Shown here: piece by piece, positions 8,410 through 15,506 of the stretch
How the letters are laid out: every line of letters starts with the position of its first letter
Numbering within the stretch: position 1 is the first letter of the stretch
Assembly (NCBI GenBank): GCA_020439995.1
Contig: JAGROY010000118.1
Span: forward strand, 1-39,513
From: Verrucomicrobiia bacterium
Lineage (GTDB): Bacteria > Verrucomicrobiota > Verrucomicrobiia > Verrucomicrobiales > DEV007
DNA length: 39,513 nt
Direction of reading: 5' to 3'
Notes under the pieces: model-generated
Told to the model about the DNA's origin: nothing
Databases searched by the model: none
Seen by the model: the letters and a program-made list of their open reading frames with translations, nothing else
Made by a program: the position numbers and the translations under genes

Positions 8410-9648
8410 CTAGATAATCAGCTGTTCGAGATACTCCCCACGCATACAGTGATTAGAACTCATAGAACTACCATAACCTCCAGAATTAAGAAGAGCAAGC
8501 AAATCCCCTTCGCGAATAGTTGGCAAAGGCAGATCTTCGGCAAAAATGTCAAGTGCCTCATTGATGTTTCCAGCCACCGTAACCCTTGTCCCTGAACTAC
8601 TTGCGAGCACCGACTTTTGATTGGGGCCCAGGCGGACGGGAACGATCTCAAGAGGAAGGTCATAAAAGGCCGGCTCGATGTGAATGTTGAACCCGCCATT
8701 CACTCCGACAAATGTGTGACCGGACTTTTGCTCGACGGTGTTCACCTGTAGCACCAGGACGCCGGCGTCTTTTCCGATGTAGTCTCCCGGCTCAACCCAG
8801 ATCTCTGCTTCAGTATTTCCAAAATGACGAGCGACCGTTGCTGCCCACAGCTCGAGATCCAGCGGCGCATCCGATTCCACCAGCGGGATGCCCAGACCGC
8901 CCCCTATGTCGATGTATTCCACATTTGGCACCAGAGCCAGGAACGCCTGCACCCTGGTGAATACGCGCTCCAACTGATCCAGCTGCGGCGTCAGGAAGCC
9001 GCAGCCAGCATGGAAATGCAGGCCATTCACCTCCAGCCCTATCTCCTTTGCAAGCTCAAGCGCAGCCGGAAACTCTTCCAGATAAATGCCAAACTTCGTC
9101 GGCTTCTCAGCGCCCGCATAGCGGAGTCTGTCATTGTCACTGTAGCCGATTCCAGTTCCCGGGTTGATGCGGATGCCGATTCTGCCGCAATACCCCAGCG
9201 CGGCCAGTCTGCGAATCGAACTCAGGGAGTCACAATTGATGATCAATCCCTGATGGCATGTGATCGCGCGTAAATCGTCGTTCGAAAGCGACGTCGCCGT
9301 AAAAGAAATCTCGCTACCTTCAAAGCCGCATTGCCGGGCACGCACCACCTCTCTGGGAGAACAAGCATCGATTCCGCACAGGCCCCGGCTCTTCATCATC
9401 GACAGCAGCGGCATGAAGCGATTCGACTTCATCGCGTAGAACAGGCGATGCCTGAGCTGCGCATTCGAGAGTGCATTCCGGAGCCGCGCGATGTTCCCCT
9501 CGACCCTCGCACCATCATAAAGATACAGAGGAATCCCGCCACTGGCTCTCGCCAGCGTCGCCACATCTCTGCCAGCAACCAAAAGTCGTCCGTCCCCATC
9601 ATAACCAAGGCCATCGCGTTCCCACCAAAGTACATTGTTGTTCGACAT
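8410..9648 (-). CDS. Fold-III PLP-dependent decarboxylase (DapDC/ODC superfamily) with altered active site
   Basis: 412 residues with an alanine-racemase-fold barrel and C-terminal beta domain. The PLP-binding Lys is K74 in FYAMKSN; HFHAGC (211-216) and IDIGGGLG (247-254) bind the cofactor phosphate region. EPGR is EPGD (286-289). In place of the CESxD motif, which supplies the catalytic Cys from the partner subunit, the sequence reads NEALD (363-367), so the Cys is Asn. GGYGSSMSSNHC (390-401) matches the conserved C-terminal Tyr region of DapDC. It sits just downstream of a carrier-protein gene. This resembles known systems in which a decarboxylase of this fold acts on a carrier-bound amino acid (BtrK with BtrI in butirosin biosynthesis) and exosortase-associated decarboxylase clusters. 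Free diaminopimelate decarboxylase is less likely. Substrate unknown. Confidence 0.85.
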   Translation of the reverse strand: MSNNNVLWWERDGLGYDGDGRLLVAGRDVATLARASGGIPLYLYDGARVEGNIARLRNALSNAQLRHRLFYAMKSNRFMPLLSMMKSRGLCGIDACSPREVVRARQCGFEGSEISFTATSLSNDDLRAITCHQGLIINCDSLSSIRRLAALGYCGRIGIRINPGTGIGYSDNDRLRYAGAEKPTKFGIYLEEFPAALELAKEIGLEVNGLHFHAGCGFLTPQLDQLERVFTRVQAFLALVPNVEYIDIGGGLGIPLVESDAPLDLELWAATVARHFGNTEAEIWVEPGDYIGKDAGVLVLQVNTVEQKSGHTFVGVNGGFNIHIEPAFYDLPLEIVPVRLGPNQKSVLASSSGTRVTVAGNINEALDIFAEDLPLPTIREGDLLALLNSGGYGSSMSSNHCMRGEYLEQLII

Positions 9649-9722
9649 AGTTTTGAATCGTAAGTTCTTACATCTGTGCCGCAGTGGTGCGGAAAACGCA
9701 ATGCATACTGCAATATTGCGGC

Positions 9723-10163
9723 CTAGTGGTATCTATCCGCTCGAGTGCGTTTGACCTCACTCAGGATCGCCTCGGCTTCCTCATCGGTAACAGCGTCAAG
9801 TTCAGAAATGATTTCTTGCTCGACTGCACCCGCCAACTGATGGATCGACGGATGACTGAGAGCAGCGTGGAGCGGCATCTGCACATCAAACGTCCTGCAA
9901 ACCTGCGACATGAGCCGCATTAGGACCAGTGAATTCAGGCCGAGTTCGTAAAAGTGGCGGTATGTGCAAAGGTCAGCAAGGTTGATACCTGAAACGTCGG
10001 CCAACATTTCCGTGATGCGTTGTTCGACGATGGTTGCGGGTGGGATCACCTGCCTCTCGGCGGAGTCCTCGCTTTCCATCACAAACCGCAGGGCTGCAAA
10101 ACCCGTCTTACCACTGCGGGTCACAGGCAGTGCTTCCATCTCGACTAAAAATCGCGGAACCAT
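9723..10163 (-). CDS. Adenylation-domain tail plus peptidyl-carrier domain (NRPS fragment)
   Basis: 146 residues. The first ~20 are the end of an NRPS adenylation domain (MVPRF...ALPVTRSGK, the A10 region). Residues ~40-120 form a carrier domain whose phosphopantetheine attachment site reads YELGLNSLVLM; the Ser is kept, with Asn where Asp or His is usual. The reading frame continues upstream without a frameshift to the A fragment at 10194-10556, being separated from it only by a TGA at 10194-10196. So this is either the downstream part of a gene broken by a nonsense mutation or a re-initiated carrier protein. It precedes the PLP decarboxylase on the same strand and could present an aminoacyl substrate to it (inference). 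Confidence 0.75.
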   Translation of the reverse strand: MVPRFLVEMEALPVTRSGKTGFAALRFVMESEDSAERQVIPPATIVEQRITEMLADVSGINLADLCTYRHFYELGLNSLVLMRLMSQVCRTFDVQMPLHAALSHPSIHQLAGAVEQEIISELDAVTDEEAEAILSEVKRTRADRYH

Positions 10164-10184
10164 TGCGGGAGGAAGGGGGGAGTG

Positions 10185-10196
10185 GAGCTCACGTCA
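10185..10196. repeat. 12-bp direct repeat GAGCTCACGTCA, copy 1
   Basis: Exact copy of the 12 bp at 10548-10559, with no extension on either side. The two copies are 363 bp apart (121 codons) and lie in the same reading frame of the adenylation fragment. Each supplies a TGA-CGT-GAG-CTC on the minus strand. The arrangement fits recombination or a repeat-induced assembly join. Confidence 0.85.
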
Positions 10197-10556
10197 CAGT
10201 TGTTTTGAATTGATCCGGAAGCAACTCACGTAGAATGCAGCCAGAATGGGAGATTCGTCTTCCCGAAAGGAATTGGCGACCACCGCGCATTGAGTTATGC
10301 CCTCAACCGAAAGCAGAGCCGACCGAATTTCACCAAGCTCAAAGCGTTGTCCGGCGATCTTTAGCTGATCATCCCTGCGGCCTATGAATTCCAATTGTCC
10401 ATCTTCACGCCAGCGCATCAAGTCGCCAGTACGATAGAATCGTTCGGCTGCAGGAATCGCACCACCCAGATCGCTGGCCACGAATCGCGCGCCAGTGGTT
10501 ACTTCTGGATGAAGATACCCGAGCGCGAGGCCCATTCCGGAAATCCAGAGCTCACG
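10194..10556 (-). pseudogene. Truncated NRPS adenylation domain (A6-A8 region) ending at an in-frame TGA
   Basis: Read in frame from 10556, this begins RELWISGMGLALGYL, the A6-type GEL-GYL segment, and runs through FYRTGDLMRW (A7) and GRRDDQLKIAGQRFELGEI (A8). It ends at a TGA at 10194-10196. The core motifs A1-A5, including the ATP-binding and specificity-determining parts, are absent, so it cannot activate an amino acid. The codon immediately upstream of the fragment is also TGA. After the second TGA the same frame goes on as RELHSPLPPAMVPRF, which aligns with the normal LRxxLxxxLPxxMVP segment. The stop therefore sits where an Arg codon (CGA to TGA) would be expected. Decay or an assembly problem are both possible. 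Confidence 0.8.
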
Positions 10557-10559
10557 TCA
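10548..10559. repeat. 12-bp direct repeat GAGCTCACGTCA, copy 2
   Basis: Second exact copy. It sits at the junction where the condensation-domain fragment stops (TGA 10552-10554) and the adenylation fragment begins in a different frame. Confidence 0.85.
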
Positions 10560-11226
10560 TCTCTTCGGTGAGTGACTCCAGGTCGGGCAACGCCGCCACG
10601 GCGCGAAGCATCGCAGTCAGCTCGTGATCCAGAGTCACCGCGACGCGTGTGCTTGCGGTGGCCGGCTCCGAAACCCGTCCGCGGAAGAAGCGGCATGGCA
10701 CCAATGGGGAATAAATCTTCTCAGCCCACTTCGCCTCGATTTCTTGAAACTCAGGCCGCAACCGTTCAGCCTGTTCGACGGCGGCATATCTGGCAAATGT
10801 TGGCATCGGATCATCAGTTGCCGATCCGCCATTTTCGTAAAAGCGGGCCTGGCGCTCGAACAGAATCCGCATTGTTGCCCCGTCCATTGCGAGGTGATGC
10901 ACTTTGAAAAACCAGAGATGATCATCGGGAGTGATCTCGACGAGCACTGACCGGTACAAACTTCGCGCAACTTCCAGCGGCCTTCCCATTTTCGCTCTCA
11001 TCCAGGCATCGACATCTCCAGTGTCCCTGCTTGTCATCATCAAGCACGCTTCCGGTGGTTCCTGCAGGTTTCGGCACTCGGGCGCGACTTCTTCGTCCAA
11101 CTCCAGGACAGAGCACAAGGCATCCGCGCTGGCCACCGTGCAGACGAAGGCTTCCGCGAAACGTGATCTAACCGGCACAGATAATGGAGGACTGGCAGGT
11201 GCCGCTAATGCGTGCGATGGCGGCAT
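10552..11226 (-). pseudogene. Truncated NRPS condensation domain
   Basis: The frame carries the core of a condensation domain: DDHLWFFKVHHLAMDGATMR holds the HHxxxDG catalytic motif (second His active), preceded by MGRPLEVARSLYRSVLVEI and followed by a substrate-side helix region. Recognisable homology starts near 11157. The first ~23 residues of the open frame are antisense to the methyltransferase at 11184 and are probably not real coding sequence. The N-terminal ~100 residues and the C-terminal half of a normal ~450-residue C domain are missing. The frame runs into a stop at 10552, and the next domain, an A domain lacking its first two thirds, is in another frame. I read it as a decayed or rearranged NRPS gene. 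Confidence 0.75.
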
Positions 11227-11741
11227 TCGTTGCCGAATCCAGTGGCGATGTTCTTGAAATCGGCTTCGGTCGCGGGGTCGCAGCTGAATTGATTCAACAG
11301 CACGGCGTACGCTCGCACACCATCGTCGAACCTCATCCCGTCAGCATCGAACGTCACTTCAAACCGTGGCAAGCGAGGCATTCCGGGAATGCCATTCGTT
11401 TGATCGAGGGGCGCTGGGAAGACGTCACCAACTGCCTCGGCATCTATGATGCGGTGCTCTTCCACGCCTACCCGCTGAACGAAGAAGACTTCATTCGGCA
11501 CATCGTCGATAGCATCGTCTATGCCGAACATGCCATGCCCGAAATGGCATCCAGGCTGCGACCGGGTGGCGTTTTCACCTACCTTTCCACAGAAGTTGAC
11601 TCCCTCAGCCGTCGCCATCAGCGCCTCCTCTTCCGCCACTTCTCTAGCATTACCACCAGCATCCTGCCATTAGCGGTGCCGCCAGACACTGCCGACACCT
11701 GGTGGGCCCCATCAATGGTCACCGTCAAAGCCGTAAAATGA
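11184..11741 (+). CDS. Guanidinoacetate/arginine N-methyltransferase-like SAM methyltransferase, probably N-terminally short
   Basis: 185 residues. MEDWQVPLM at the start, VLEIGFGRGVAAELI (SAM loop), RWEDVTNCLGIYDAVLFHAYPL and ASRLRPGGVFTYL match the order of motifs in the guanidinoacetate methyltransferase/RMT2 family, and the C-terminal WWAPSMVTVKAV fits the family end. Family members usually carry ~40-60 residues before the MEDW motif. Here an in-frame TAA lies at 11169-11171, and the upstream DNA is the antisense of a condensation-domain fragment, so the protein is short or truncated. The stop overlaps the ATG of the next gene (ATGA at 11738-11741), indicating translational coupling. Substrate unknown; modification of the NRPS product or its amino acid is a reasonable guess. 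Confidence 0.75.
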   Translation: MEDWQVPLMRAMAAFVAESSGDVLEIGFGRGVAAELIQQHGVRSHTIVEPHPVSIERHFKPWQARHSGNAIRLIEGRWEDVTNCLGIYDAVLFHAYPLNEEDFIRHIVDSIVYAEHAMPEMASRLRPGGVFTYLSTEVDSLSRRHQRLLFRHFSSITTSILPLAVPPDTADTWWAPSMVTVKAVK

Positions 11742-13153
11742 ATTCTTCTTCGTTCCATCCCGAGTGCGCCGCCCTCGATGCTCGGCAGCGACGACGGCTC
11801 GGCGAACTGTTGGCCACGCGACACCCGGAAGTGTCCCGCCATTGCCCACAGTCACTAGCAGCGTTGATTCTACCTGTGGCCAACGCCCTCCCGACCCCCG
11901 GCGAAATTAGGGAACATCTTACCCACAGAGTAGCTCCGGGAATGGTTCCCGAAAGTATCATCATCACTGACCACCTTCCCCGGCTGCCCAATGGAAAGCT
12001 CGACCGGAAGCAGTTGCGAGTTCCGTTGGAGGAACCCCCAGCTGAGGCAACACCGCCTTCAGAACCGAACAGCGAGAGAGGACTCACCGACACGGTGGCA
12101 ACGATCTTCGCCCATCTGCTGGGCAAGCACGACGTCGCTGCGGACTCCAATTTCTTCGCTCTCGGAGGACACTCCCTGCTGGCATTGCAGCTTGCCATGC
12201 AGGTCGAAGCGAAGACCGGCCTCCGCCTGCCGCCCGGTGCCGTTTTCCGACACCCCACACCAGCGCAAATTGCCTCGTTCCTCGCGCCGCCACGCGCCGA
12301 AAAAACTCTCACACTCACACCTTCACAAGGATTCGACCACCTGTTTCCGATCCTTACCGAAGGCGCTGCGCCCCCCTTCTTTCTCGCATTTCCAGGCGAT
12401 CTTCGTGCCATCGCCTGTGGCGCACTGGCAGACTCAGGTCGACCCGTCATCGGCATCCGCGGTCTCGAGTACAGACATGACCTCAACTACCGCCGATGGG
12501 CGAGCCTCGCCGAACTCGCAAAAGAAGTTCTGGACGAAGTCCTCGCCGCCCAGCCCGTCGGTCCGCACTGGATCGGCGGCTACTCTTTCGGTGGGATGGT
12601 TGCGATCGAGCTTGCCCGCCTCCTCACCGCGCGTGGCATGGCACCAGCGCGGCTCATTCTTTTTGATCCCACAGCCCCCATCGTTTACCGGCACGGGTGC
12701 CTCGCCTTCCAGATCCGCCGCGCGAGATCGCCAATCCGTGATCTGTCCCCACGGCAAGCCATGGGACTGTGGTTGATAGAAAACCACCCCTTCTCCTCGA
12801 TACTATGGACCAAGCTCGGTCGTATCTTCTACGCTCAGCCGACACGCCACCTGCGATGGCGGCTTGCCAGGAGACGCATAACCCGCGGGCTCCCAGCGAC
12901 CAAAGCTATGCTCCGCGCCGACTACTATCTCGAAGCCTATCGCCTTTTCCACTCCTGGCAACTTGAGGACTATGGGGGCGACACCACCTTCGTCCGCTTC
13001 TCTCAAAGCAGCTACGACAGCCTGTCCTACTGGCAGCCTTACCTCCCTGCTCGCGTCAAAATCCATACCGTCACAGGCTCCCACATCAACCTCAAGCCGG
13101 AATCAATCCAAGGGCAACAACTCGCAGAGATTTTCAGAGAAGAACTGCGTTGA
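11738..13153 (+). CDS. NRPS termination protein: adenylation tail, peptidyl carrier and type I thioesterase
   Basis: About 471 residues from the ATG at 11738, which overlaps the methyltransferase stop. An in-frame start at 11702 would lie inside that gene. Residues ~40-95 resemble the last part of an A domain (EIREHLTHRVAPGMVPE, PNGKLDRKQL = A10). A carrier domain follows with ALGGHSLLALQL (pantetheine Ser). From ~residue 190 it is an alpha/beta-hydrolase thioesterase: GGYSFGGMVAIELA holds the nucleophile Ser, LILFDPTAP the acid, and TVTGSHINL the His. Such domains release the finished peptide from the carrier by hydrolysis or cyclisation. No complete A domain is encoded upstream, so either the enzyme works in trans with another synthetase or it is a remnant. 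The catalytic residues are intact. Confidence 0.85.
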   Translation: MNSSSFHPECAALDARQRRRLGELLATRHPEVSRHCPQSLAALILPVANALPTPGEIREHLTHRVAPGMVPESIIITDHLPRLPNGKLDRKQLRVPLEEPPAEATPPSEPNSERGLTDTVATIFAHLLGKHDVAADSNFFALGGHSLLALQLAMQVEAKTGLRLPPGAVFRHPTPAQIASFLAPPRAEKTLTLTPSQGFDHLFPILTEGAAPPFFLAFPGDLRAIACGALADSGRPVIGIRGLEYRHDLNYRRWASLAELAKEVLDEVLAAQPVGPHWIGGYSFGGMVAIELARLLTARGMAPARLILFDPTAPIVYRHGCLAFQIRRARSPIRDLSPRQAMGLWLIENHPFSSILWTKLGRIFYAQPTRHLRWRLARRRITRGLPATKAMLRADYYLEAYRLFHSWQLEDYGGDTTFVRFSQSSYDSLSYWQPYLPARVKIHTVTGSHINLKPESIQGQQLAEIFREELR

Positions 13154-13242
13154 CGATCAGTTGCTTCCCCTTACAGCAACTGGGAAAAACGGCCCTTCAG
13201 AATATCCGTGACCCGGCAAGCGGAAATCGCTAGGAGTTCGAC

Positions 13243-14190
13243 ATGAAATCACTACTTTTACCCTACATCGTTCTCGCACTGCTTTCGCCATTCTCGCACG
13301 CTGAAGAAGATCGCCTGGTGCTCCTCGGAGCATCGTATGGTAAGAATGTCCTGGCCATCTGTGATGCAGACGGAAAGGTGCTATGGAGGCACGATACCGA
13401 AGGCCCACCACCTGATCGCGGTCATACCGGGCACCACGACGTCCATCTCCTGGAAAACGGCAACATTCTGTTTCACGACACCTGGACGAAGACGCAGGAA
13501 ATCACCCTCGGGAAAGAGGTCGTCTGGGACTACGACTCCGCCACCATGAATGGCAACGAAGGCAAAGGCGTCGACGTCCATGCCTTCGCCAGATTGCCCA
13601 ATGGTCAGACGATGATCGCCGAGAGCGGAGTCGGCAGGGTCATTCACGTAGACAAGGCAAAGACGCTTGTGTCGGAGTTCCTACTGGGAGAAGGCGGACG
13701 CAAGAGCACCCGCCTGGTGCGCCGACTGGAGAACGGCAACTACCTCGCCTGCGCAGAGAATCCCGGTGTGGTCACCGAATACGATGCCACGGGCAAGATC
13801 GTCTGGGAATATGCCATCAACACCCGAGTCTACGGTGCCATCCGGCTGAAAAACGGCAACACCCTCATCGCCTCCGGCAGTGGCAATAGCGTCGTCGAAG
13901 TCACGCCCGAAAAAGAAGTCGTCTGGGAAATCGCCAAAAAAGTTCCCGGCACCGACATTGAAATCGCCTGGACCACCTGCCTGCAGGAACTGCCGAATGG
14001 CAACCTGGTCATCGGCAATTGCCACGCCGGCGACAAGAATCCACAGATCTTCGAAATCACCAAAGACAAGAAAGTCGTCTGGCAGTTCGATGAGTGGGAT
14101 CTCGTCGGCAACGGTCTCGCCTGCTGGCAGATTTTAGACGGAAAGCAATCCGCGATGGTGAAGGAGAAGCTCGCAGAGCAGGAGAAGTGA
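13243..14190 (+). CDS. Secreted beta-propeller protein with PQQ-like/arylsulfotransferase-type repeats
   Basis: 315 residues with a good start: AGGAG lies 8 bp upstream of the ATG. A signal peptide (about 1-20, ending FSHAEE) is followed by repeated blades, each with a strand-turn such as LENGNILFHD, LPNGQTMIAES, LENGNYLACAE, LKNGNTLIASG, LPNGNLVIGNC and the partner pattern (K/G)(E/K)VVW(D/E/Q). At least five xNGNxLI-type repeats are visible, so a six- or seven-blade propeller is likely. No catalytic motif is recognised, so the function is unknown (binding or structural, periplasmic). It stands alone on the plus strand after the NRPS fragment, with a 90-bp gap. A weak imperfect hairpin (CCGGGATA CTGC TATCCGG) follows the stop and has no T-run. 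Confidence 0.8.
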   Translation: MKSLLLPYIVLALLSPFSHAEEDRLVLLGASYGKNVLAICDADGKVLWRHDTEGPPPDRGHTGHHDVHLLENGNILFHDTWTKTQEITLGKEVVWDYDSATMNGNEGKGVDVHAFARLPNGQTMIAESGVGRVIHVDKAKTLVSEFLLGEGGRKSTRLVRRLENGNYLACAENPGVVTEYDATGKIVWEYAINTRVYGAIRLKNGNTLIASGSGNSVVEVTPEKEVVWEIAKKVPGTDIEIAWTTCLQELPNGNLVIGNCHAGDKNPQIFEITKDKKVVWQFDEWDLVGNGLACWQILDGKQSAMVKEKLAEQEK

Positions 14191-14266
14191 GTGGCCGTCC
14201 GGGATACTGCTATCCGGCCCTGGACAAACGATGACCTCGGCCCCGAACGAGCCTGACTGAGGTGCG

Positions 14267-14536
14267 CTACCCGAGATTCTCGCCATATGCCCAGCCATCA
14301 CGGGCGGGTTCCTTGATCAGACTATCGAGTTCCGGATGGCCCTTGATCTTCATGGCTTCGGCATCCCATTCGGTGGTCTTGCCAGTGCGCTGGGCTGTGC
14401 GGTTCCTAGTTGCCAGCGGGTGGTTCACTTTGAATATGCACCGCCCGATGCGATCGATCCGCGCCTGAGCTGGTTCGAGCAAGTTCAGTTCAGCAATCGC
14501 AGCTAAGGCTGATTCCAAATACCGACAACGGTCCAT
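14267..14536 (-). pseudogene. Remnant of a Gfo/Idh/MocA-family oxidoreductase (C-terminal end)
   Basis: The minus-strand frame ends with AQRTGKTTEWDAEAMKIKGH, then LIKEPARDGW. This matches the conserved C-terminal tail of the sugar-type Gfo/Idh/MocA dehydrogenases common in Planctomycetes and Verrucomicrobia (RTGKxxxWDAxxMK...PEAxxLIxxPxRxGW). Nothing resembling the N-terminal Rossmann domain is present upstream; the region towards 14590 is the start of a different gene on the other strand. The part before about residue 40 is not recognisable. I read it as a decayed leftover that fills the otherwise empty 400-bp gap between 14190 and 14590. Confidence 0.6.
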
Positions 14537-14589
14537 TTTCGACCAAAATACGCATAGCCCTCGCAGTTGAAGTTCGCTATGCTCTTGAT

Positions 14590-15489
14590 ATGAAAACCTT
14601 CCGAACGATCATTTCCGGCTTCGATTTCACGCCTGACTCGGAGGCAGCGCTGAAGGAGGCGTTGAGGATTGCTGCGGAAGAGAATGGATCTGTAGTCGCC
14701 TGCCACGTGGTTTCGCCGCGGTACATCGACGATCAGCAGCAGTTTCTCAATTTGCCTACGGATGTTATTTTGAGCAAAGTGAGGGAAGCCGTCGGGCTGC
14801 GAACGGCGGAGATCGCTGGCGACGGTGCGGTGCAGCCGGCCATTAAAGTCCTCATCGGACGTCCAGAGTTTGCGTTGACGGATGAGGCTCGGGAAATTCG
14901 CGCAGAACTGCTGGTTCTGGGTGCAGCCAGCGAGCCCAAGCTGCGAACGGGAGTCATTGCCCGGCGCTGCATTCAGGAAGCGAGTTGCCCGGTTTTGATC
15001 AATCGCAATCACCACGGTGGCCGCTATCATACGATCGTAGCAGCAGTAGATTTGACCGATCTCTCACGACAAGTGCTGGAGGCTGCGGCGAAGATTGCCG
15101 TAGACGAGGATGCATCCATGCAAGTGATCCATGCCCACTATCCGCCGTGGCTGCACCCGACGAATGTTCTCTACGACCTGAAGCCTTCTCAGGATTCAGA
15201 TTATCAGCACCAGTATCAAGAGCTGCTGGGCGAGGAAATGGATCAGCTCATCCGCGCTTCGTCGCAATTTCTTCCCATCCATCCGAAGCCCGTAGTCGTC
15301 GAACATGTGAATCCCGTAAGCGCAGTGCTGAACGCCGTTCATTCGTCAAAAGCTGATTTGCTGACCTTTGGTAGCCGCGGCCCGTCGAGCTTGAAGGAGC
15401 GGGTGCTGGGTACGACTGCCGAGCGTCTGCTGCTCGGCAGCAATTGTTCTATCCTGGCAGTTCCCCCGTTGGAGACCGCGATCGCGTAG
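14590..15489 (+). CDS. Tandem universal stress protein (two UspA domains)
   Basis: 299 residues comprising two UspA domains, about 1-140 and 147-295. The first starts FRTIISGFDFTPDSEAAL and ends with LGAASEPKLRTGVIARRC and CPVLI. The second starts YHTIVAAVDLTDLSRQVL and ends with FGSRGPSSLKERVLGTTAER and SILAVPP. The GSRG-containing loop of the second domain is close to the G-2x-G-9x-G(S/T) ATP-binding motif, while the first is less complete. Such proteins are cytoplasmic and associated with stress or growth arrest. The start ATG has no visible Shine-Dalgarno. A long minus-strand open frame across its 5' half is antisense and rejected. Confidence 0.9.
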   Translation: MKTFRTIISGFDFTPDSEAALKEALRIAAEENGSVVACHVVSPRYIDDQQQFLNLPTDVILSKVREAVGLRTAEIAGDGAVQPAIKVLIGRPEFALTDEAREIRAELLVLGAASEPKLRTGVIARRCIQEASCPVLINRNHHGGRYHTIVAAVDLTDLSRQVLEAAAKIAVDEDASMQVIHAHYPPWLHPTNVLYDLKPSQDSDYQHQYQELLGEEMDQLIRASSQFLPIHPKPVVVEHVNPVSAVLNAVHSSKADLLTFGSRGPSSLKERVLGTTAERLLLGSNCSILAVPPLETAIA

Positions 15490-15506
15490 CAGGCTCTCCT
15501 AGCTGG

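Noticed and set aside
10194..10196. TGA as a selenocysteine codon
   Set aside because: The position is Arg in the family, no SECIS-like hairpin was seen directly downstream, and a nonsense change is simpler.
11725..12486. 253-residue minus-strand open frame
   Set aside because: It is antisense to the A-tail/carrier/thioesterase gene, which has clear family motifs; its own translation shows no domain.
14503..15030. 175-residue minus-strand open frame
   Set aside because: It is antisense to the tandem UspA gene.
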